Of a DNA stretch of 64,000 nt, positions 59,598-64,000 are shown piece by piece (the stretch's first letter is position 1; each line of letters starts with the position of its first letter). Origin of the DNA: Tritrichomonas foetus. Its lineage: Eukaryota > Parabasalia > Tritrichomonadida > Tritrichomonadidae. The DNA lies in assembly GCA_001839685.1 (NCBI GenBank), contig MLAK01001337.1, positions 68,698 through 132,697 on the forward strand, given 5' to 3'. The position numbers and the translations under genes were made by a program. The notes below the pieces were generated by a model. It had not been told where the DNA came from and did not search any database. It saw only the letters and a program-made list of their open reading frames with translations.

Positions 59598-60093
59598 TGT
59601 TGATTGATGTCCGTTATTCAAATTTGAAAATTAAACGTACACAATTTGAATTAACCTCTTCATAAAAAGCTTTTTTATGTTCAACTAAAGAAATTAACAC
59701 CAAAAATCGAAGCATATAGGTACTACAACTAGATTCAAAAATGATGAACATAAAAAATTATTTCTAAGGGAAATTTGGATACATTAGTTTGATATCATCA
59801 AATAATAAAACAGGGCATTTGATATGTAAAAAATACTATAGAAATGACTCAACTCAAATTAGGGAAAGGTATGCTAATGATACATAAAACACCAGCAAAC
59901 ATTTCATCAACATGAATTTTTTGATATGATTTTTGATTTATCTTAACAATCTATTAGACAATACTATACACCTGCGTTTATTTTGTTGAGATAGAATAAA
60001 ATTAGATAATGCTTGATTGATTTCATTCATTGATCATTTCATTACCCTTGATCTTATCATTCGAATAACAATGATAAAACTATATATATATAT
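59598..60093. other. Intergenic between IFT80 and the mariner element
   Basis: About 500 bp of AT-rich DNA ending in a TATATATATATA tract that is the insertion site of the transposon. No gene is visible. Confidence 0.5.
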
Positions 60094-60120
60094 AGGGTGT
60101 CCGGTAATGTGATGTCACTA
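60094..60120 (+). repeat. Left terminal inverted repeat of the mariner element
   Basis: Outer part AGGGTGTCCGG, inner part GTGATGTCACTA, with TAAT between. It pairs with 61355-61381. Confidence 0.95.
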
Positions 60121-60168
60121 AGTATAATAAAGTCATTTCTAATAAGTCATNTTTTATTGATAAGTATT

Positions 60169-61179
60169 TCAAAATATGTAGTCTCCATTGGCATCAATAA
60201 CTTTTTTCAGTCTATTTTGCCATTCTGCAAAAACTGAAAACAAAGTTTCCGATGGAATTTCATTGAAAATTTGGACTATTGTTTGAATCAAATGGCTTGG
60301 TGATTCAAAAACAATTCCTTTAACTTTTTCTTTAATAGTTCCAAATAAAAAAAAGTCGCTAGGCGCCAAATCAGGTGAATATGCCGGATGTGGAACTGAT
60401 TCTAGTGAGTTTTCATTTATATATTTTTTGACAATTTTTGCCACATGAGGCTTTGCATTGTCATAATGAACAAATAATTTTTTATAATTATTCGAGTTTT
60501 TAAACTCAACAATTTTTGACATAATGGCTGTAATATAATATGCAGCATTAAACTTTTCATTTGGCGGCAAAACATCAATATGAATTATCCCATGAGGGTT
60601 CCAAAATACAGTCACCATAAATTTAGTGATCTGAAACCCTGGATTTTGAATAGTTGGGATTACTGAGTTTTCAGGAATCCATTGTGTATTGAAATCAGTC
60701 TTGGAATAAAACCAAGACTCATCTCCTGTTATTAAAAAGGTGAAATTAGTTTTTTGTTCTGCATTCAAAATTTTAAGAAGTTTTTTTGCCAATAAAACTC
60801 TATTGGCCTTTTGATTTTCTGTTAGAATATGTGGCACCCATCGAAGATGCACATGTTTATACATTAATTTTGATGTTAAACGATCATAAATTGTCGATTT
60901 TGGTTCACCTAAAACATTAGCAATATATCGACACGATGAATGTGGAAATTCGGTTAAAACATCTAAAATTTTCCAGTCAAGAATATCATAACTTTGGCAC
61001 TTTTTCTCTTTTTTCACAGGCTGTGTGTTTTGACTTCTGTTCAGTTCTGCCATGACTCGGTAGATTTGTCTTTGAGACAAACATTTTTCTTTCAAGACAC
61101 TCTTCATTTCTTCATATATTTCTTTGCCCCTTTTTCCTTCAAGCTGCAGAAAAGTTATGATTGAATGTTGATCAATCAT
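60169..61179 (-). CDS. Mariner transposase (D,D34D), intact
   Basis: 336 residues from an ATG to a stop, with no internal breaks. The N-terminal paired helix-turn-helix DNA-binding region is visible (KRGKEIYEEMKSVLKEKCLS, and a second HTH around SSCRYIANVLGEPKSTIYDR). The catalytic triad is present: the first Asp in ITGDESWFY, the second in VHYDNAKPH, the third in YSPDLAPSDFFLF, with exactly 34 residues between the second and third Asp. The mariner linker-like WVPHILTENQKANR also matches. It cuts and pastes the element at TA. All catalytic residues are present, so this copy may be autonomous. Confidence 0.96.
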   Translation of the reverse strand: MIDQHSIITFLQLEGKRGKEIYEEMKSVLKEKCLSQRQIYRVMAELNRSQNTQPVKKEKKCQSYDILDWKILDVLTEFPHSSCRYIANVLGEPKSTIYDRLTSKLMYKHVHLRWVPHILTENQKANRVLLAKKLLKILNAEQKTNFTFLITGDESWFYSKTDFNTQWIPENSVIPTIQNPGFQITKFMVTVFWNPHGIIHIDVLPPNEKFNAAYYITAIMSKIVEFKNSNNYKKLFVHYDNAKPHVAKIVKKYINENSLESVPHPAYSPDLAPSDFFLFGTIKEKVKGIVFESPSHLIQTIVQIFNEIPSETLFSVFAEWQNRLKKVIDANGDYIF

Positions 61180-61354
61180 TTTTTAATAAACGTGCATCGT
61201 GTACGTTTATAAATTATTCTTTTTTTTTATGAAAAATATTCTTTATCTCTATTTTCAGTCAAGAGAAAAAAAAATTGTTTTCAAAATTTTTATGTTAANA
61301 TTGCNNAGTTTATTATTTATAAATATAATGTATTGATTTCACTTCTAATGTGGG

Positions 61355-61381
61355 TAGTGACATCACGCCTCCGGACACCCT
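61355..61381 (-). repeat. Right terminal inverted repeat of the mariner element
   Basis: On the top strand it reads TAGTGACATCAC, then GCCT, then CCGGACACCCT. It is the complement of 60094-60120 with four mismatches in the middle, and is followed by TATATATAT. Confidence 0.95.
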
Positions 61382-61491
61382 ATATATATGTAAAACAAAG
61401 AACTGAAATTAAAACGAAGTTATTAAAAAGAACATAGTTTAATCAATTATAGAACACTATAGAGGGAAAATATCTTTTCCTTTTTCAATTT

Positions 61492-62847
61492 TTATTCCTC
61501 TGGTGCAAAATTGAGAATAAGTTTTCGATAAGGCAAAACTCTTTCAATCACAAAGTTGGAAAATTCTTTAGTTGCCGTTGATTCCGAATGGTACCGGTTG
61601 GGAATAATGTTCTGTTCAGTTTCATCACCTTCTTCAATTGTATGTCGATCAGTTAATTCCTCTGTATGTGGAAACCTGGAAGGTAATCCTTCGAAAATAT
61701 AGAGTGCTAGCAGGATTACATGAGGATTCGTGTATTGAATAGACTCGTAAGATTCAGTCAAAGCCTCATCTATTGGGAAAGGAGGTAAATATTTTTGTAT
61801 TAATTCAACAATATTATTGTTATCGATGAAATTAGCATATTTAGTTTCATCAAGTGAAACAATATAATCAAGGAAAGCTTTTCCAAAGTCTCCAGAAACT
61901 GGTTTCACTGGTCGAAACAATAATGGGTAAAGTTTTGAAGCTCCACTTGCAAAAAATGCAGGAAATGATTCAACACAAATCTTAAGATCATCATTTAATT
62001 CAGTCGTTGGGGTGATTTCCATTTCATATAAATGATGTTGTTTATAAAATGATTTTCCACGTGCTTTGACATAGCGGGCAATAGCACTTTTTCTATCAAA
62101 AAGACGTATTGTTGATGATAAAAATCTAATTCCTTCATAAAATGCAACTTTTTTCCCACTTTTAATAGAAAACAAAGTGGCATCAAGTAAATTTTTGGCG
62201 CAATCAACTGTAAATGCATCTTTGTTGAATGATTTTGAATTATAAAGTCTTGAAAATATGTTTAAAATTGTAAATGAATTTTCATAATACTGTTCATTTT
62301 TTTTGGACATCCTCATAAATTCAGAGCATCGTTCAGCTGCAATTGGATACAAATCTGGGCAATGCATTAATATGGTAAACAATAAATTCGAAAATCCGTT
62401 TAATTGCGGATTGTTCAGGAAAGGAAAGAAAAATTCAGGATGTATTTTTATATATTCACCTTTTGTTATAGAAATTAACGCTTTTAGAATGTTGCAAAAA
62501 TGAGAACAAGTAGACGGATTGAAGCCTTCTTTCATGCTTTTGAGGTATTGCAAAAGTCTTTCAGTAACATATTCACTTTCCACCAGTCTTTTCCCTAATT
62601 TTTCGGTAGCTGCAGATGGTGCTAATATCTGGCAAATATTTCTCGCCATGTAATAAGGTGTTGTATTTGCGGTCTTGGGGCTGAAATCACAATATTTTGT
62701 TGTTAGCGCGTAATCAAAAAGTTCCTCCAAATGTCGAAATAAATATTCAATAACATTTTCGTTATTTAAATATGCCTTCATTGTGGAGGTTAGAACGACA
62801 TCTTCGAGTGGAGCATTTGGATTCTTTTCAAGGGCAGGATGACTCAT
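61492..62847 (-). CDS. Helical-repeat protein, possibly a SAPS-type phosphatase 6 regulator
   Basis: 451 residues from an ATG. It is entirely helical, with an arrangement like the start of SAPS (Sit4-associated/PP6 regulatory) proteins: NVIEYLFRHLEELFDYALTT, then YYMARNICQILAPSAATEKL, LLQYLKSMKEGFNPSTCSHF and LKALISITKGEYIKIHPEFF, followed by repeated ILMHCP-type helices. A C-terminal acidic EEGDETEQN stretch is also common there. The match is by pattern only and the protein could be another ARM-like scaffold. Its 3' end is 110 bp from the mariner right end, so the insertion lies just downstream of it. Confidence 0.45.
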   Translation of the reverse strand: MSHPALEKNPNAPLEDVVLTSTMKAYLNNENVIEYLFRHLEELFDYALTTKYCDFSPKTANTTPYYMARNICQILAPSAATEKLGKRLVESEYVTERLLQYLKSMKEGFNPSTCSHFCNILKALISITKGEYIKIHPEFFFPFLNNPQLNGFSNLLFTILMHCPDLYPIAAERCSEFMRMSKKNEQYYENSFTILNIFSRLYNSKSFNKDAFTVDCAKNLLDATLFSIKSGKKVAFYEGIRFLSSTIRLFDRKSAIARYVKARGKSFYKQHHLYEMEITPTTELNDDLKICVESFPAFFASGASKLYPLLFRPVKPVSGDFGKAFLDYIVSLDETKYANFIDNNNIVELIQKYLPPFPIDEALTESYESIQYTNPHVILLALYIFEGLPSRFPHTEELTDRHTIEEGDETEQNIIPNRYHSESTATKEFSNFVIERVLPYRKLILNFAPEE

Positions 62848-63159
62848 TGTTCTATCAATTGTTTTGATTTGGCAAAAATTCTTTTCTTGTTAGTAATTTT
62901 CTATATGAATGGTGAAATATTTGACTATAATTTCCCCAAACATGGTGAAATGGCAAATGATCAGAGTTAATAATAGTATAGTTAACTGAAAAGTTCTTTT
63001 CTTGTTAACATATATAGTTAACTATAATTTTGTTAACTATATCATGATAGACATCTAATTGGATTAAGGATTGTCTACGCTTCGAGAATGGATTGATAGG
63101 GAAATGAGAATACGAATCTAAAGAGGCTGTAAAAAATTATTTTATTTATAAGAAAATGT
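62848..63159. promoter_or_regulatory. Intergenic with a cluster of GTTAAC/TATAGTTAAC words
   Basis: 312 bp. GTTAAC occurs four times within about 60 bp: 62981-62986 (in TATAGTTAAC), 63004-63009, 63017-63022 (inside the 14-bp palindrome TATAGTTAACTATA, 63013-63026) and 63032-63037 (GTTAACTATA). The TAAC core is a general Myb-site type. It lies upstream of the gene at 61492 and after the MEMO1 gene stop. Confidence 0.5.
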
Positions 63160-64000
63160 TCATGCAATATAATCTTCATTAAAATCTTCCTCCTCTTCCT
63201 GGGCTTCAGTATTTACTCTAAATGCCACCGCCATATATGAGATTGAAAAGTCTGTCGAACACAAAATTTGGCACAATTGAGTTCTGTCGATCTTTTCTGC
63301 CTTATAACCTTTATGTAGAATATGTAAGATTAAGCAAATTGCGTAGCATCCGCAAATTGATCCTTTTATCTCCTCAATGTGGAATTTGAAGTGTTCATAA
63401 TTGAATCCAGAAATGATGTTCATTGCTTTTTCATCAAAAAGTTGTGGTTGATGGCTGAGTGGTTTTCTCATTGACGCGAAATTCGTAAATCTGAAAAGCT
63501 CGCCCCAATGTGTGAAATCACTTGATATGATAAATAGATTTTTTTCCCTCACAATAAACGGCTTCAATATTTGTGTGATTTTCTGTTCACGTTCATCGTT
63601 TAGTGAGCCAACCAAAATCGGAACGATATTGATTGGAAGATCACCAAAGACATATTTAATAAGTGGATATTGCATTTCCAGTGAATGTTCAGCATTATCT
63701 ACTTCTTCTGTCATATATGAAAACAGTGATGGATCAGTATCAACAAGTTGCTGACACAGATTTGTATCAACTGTCAGATTTCCGAAAGGTGTCTTTACCT
63801 CTGATGCCATGCTAATCAGGCATGCGGGAAGGGCAAGATTGTGGCATGTTCCAAGAATGATGACGCTGTCAAATGCGCATGGATCAATTCTGGCATACGC
63901 TTTAGCGGCAGTTTTAAGACACACACTGTAGCATGAATGAGGGGCGATAATTCCAACAAGATTTTCTTTTTCTGATTCTTCACAGGGCGCATAATAGAAG
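63160..64000 (-). CDS. MEMO1: MEMO1 family protein (5' end beyond the window)
   Basis: Partial: the frame is open through the right edge, with at least 279 residues visible and the start missing. Matches to human MEMO1 occur in order: GIIAPHSCYSVCLKTAAKAY (human IIAPHAGYTYCG...AAHAY), IILGTCHNLALPACLIS, AEHSLEMQYPLIKY (human DEHSIEMHLPY), IVPILVGSL, LFIISSDFTHWGELFRF and ICGCYAICLIL. The histidines of the copper/metal-site segments are partly kept (APH, GTCH, EHSLEM, SSDFTHWG). It ends with an acidic EEEEDFNEDY tail. Eukaryotic MEMO1 is related to non-haem dioxygenases and is implicated in copper-redox control and cytoskeletal signalling. Confidence 0.92.
   Translation of the reverse strand, partial: FYYAPCEESEKENLVGIIAPHSCYSVCLKTAAKAYARIDPCAFDSVIILGTCHNLALPACLISMASEVKTPFGNLTVDTNLCQQLVDTDPSLFSYMTEEVDNAEHSLEMQYPLIKYVFGDLPINIVPILVGSLNDEREQKITQILKPFIVREKNLFIISSDFTHWGELFRFTNFASMRKPLSHQPQLFDEKAMNIISGFNYEHFKFHIEEIKGSICGCYAICLILHILHKGYKAEKIDRTQLCQILCSTDFSISYMAVAFRVNTEAQEEEEDFNEDYIA

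Larger units (their letters stand above)
60094..61381. mobile_element. Tc1/mariner DNA transposon, complete (Tvmar-like)
   Basis: About 1.29 kb with 27-bp terminal inverted repeats (60094-60120 and 61355-61381). Each end is AGGGTGTCCGG, then four unlike bases, then GTGATGTCACTA (23 of 27 match). It sits in a run of TA dinucleotides on both sides, as expected of TA-target insertion, so the exact duplicated TA is ambiguous. It contains one intact transposase gene on the minus strand. The size, TIR length and D,D34D transposase fit the mariner family described in Trichomonas vaginalis (Tvmar1). Ambiguous bases at 60151, 61299 and 61305-61306 suggest that multiple similar copies were collapsed in assembly. 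Confidence 0.95.

Overview
The window is AT-rich, intron-poor, gene-dense eukaryotic DNA from an anaerobic flagellate. A parabasalid is the best fit, most likely a trichomonad such as Tritrichomonas or Trichomonas. Three things point there: intronless genes on both strands with short promoters, an archaeal-type alanyl-tRNA synthetase of the kind reported for parabasalids and diplomonads, and a complete Tc1/mariner element. Flagellar genes (IFT80, SHIPPO/STPGR repeats), R2R3 Myb factors and a BTB-like plus F5/8C protein also fit. The species is an inference; no rRNA or other marker gene is present.

Layout. 1-209 is a 19-bp minisatellite. 285-9763 carries a Myb factor, a dual-specificity phosphatase, TFIIE-alpha, an unknown protein and a Noc4-like ribosome-biogenesis protein. 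10464-23928 carries AlaRS, a small chromodomain-like protein, a Sel1-repeat protein, ribosomal uS8, a low-complexity protein, a BRCT-repeat protein, an OXR1-like LysM/TLDc protein and histone H2A. 24851-31493 carries an ARM-repeat protein, two head-to-head ABCB half transporters and two doubtful small ORFs. 31549-46110 carries eIF3a, an importin/exportin-like protein, an OSR1/SPAK-like kinase, a degraded gene, a UBR-box protein, prefoldin 3, an RRM/BTB-like/F5-8C fusion and a short CNOT2-like protein. 46745-59597 carries a Rab GTPase, ribosomal eL19, a coiled-coil protein, a ceramide-synthase-like TLC protein, a second degraded copy, a CLASP/TOG protein, an STPGR protein and IFT80. 60094-61381 is an intact mariner element in a TA tract. 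The window ends with a SAPS-like helical-repeat protein and a MEMO1 homologue that runs off the right edge.

The genes are mostly unrelated housekeeping functions: transcription and mRNA turnover, translation, chromatin and DNA repair, transport, cytoskeleton and flagellum. There are no operons. Possible functional pairings are the divergent ABC half transporters and the convergent STPGR/IFT80 genes. Several start codons were moved inward to the first ATG because the longer open frames begin at TTG or GTG.

The most interesting signals are listed here. A GACCAWATA element recurs near gene starts, often as an inverted pair. An 11-bp motif is shared by the two ribosomal-protein promoters. There is a perfect 22-bp inverted repeat at 39871-39930 and a perfect 20-bp palindrome at 2104-2123. 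Two decayed copies of one gene family lie 14 kb apart. The RRM/BTB-like/F5-8C fusion is an unusual architecture. I do not see a clear new multi-gene system.
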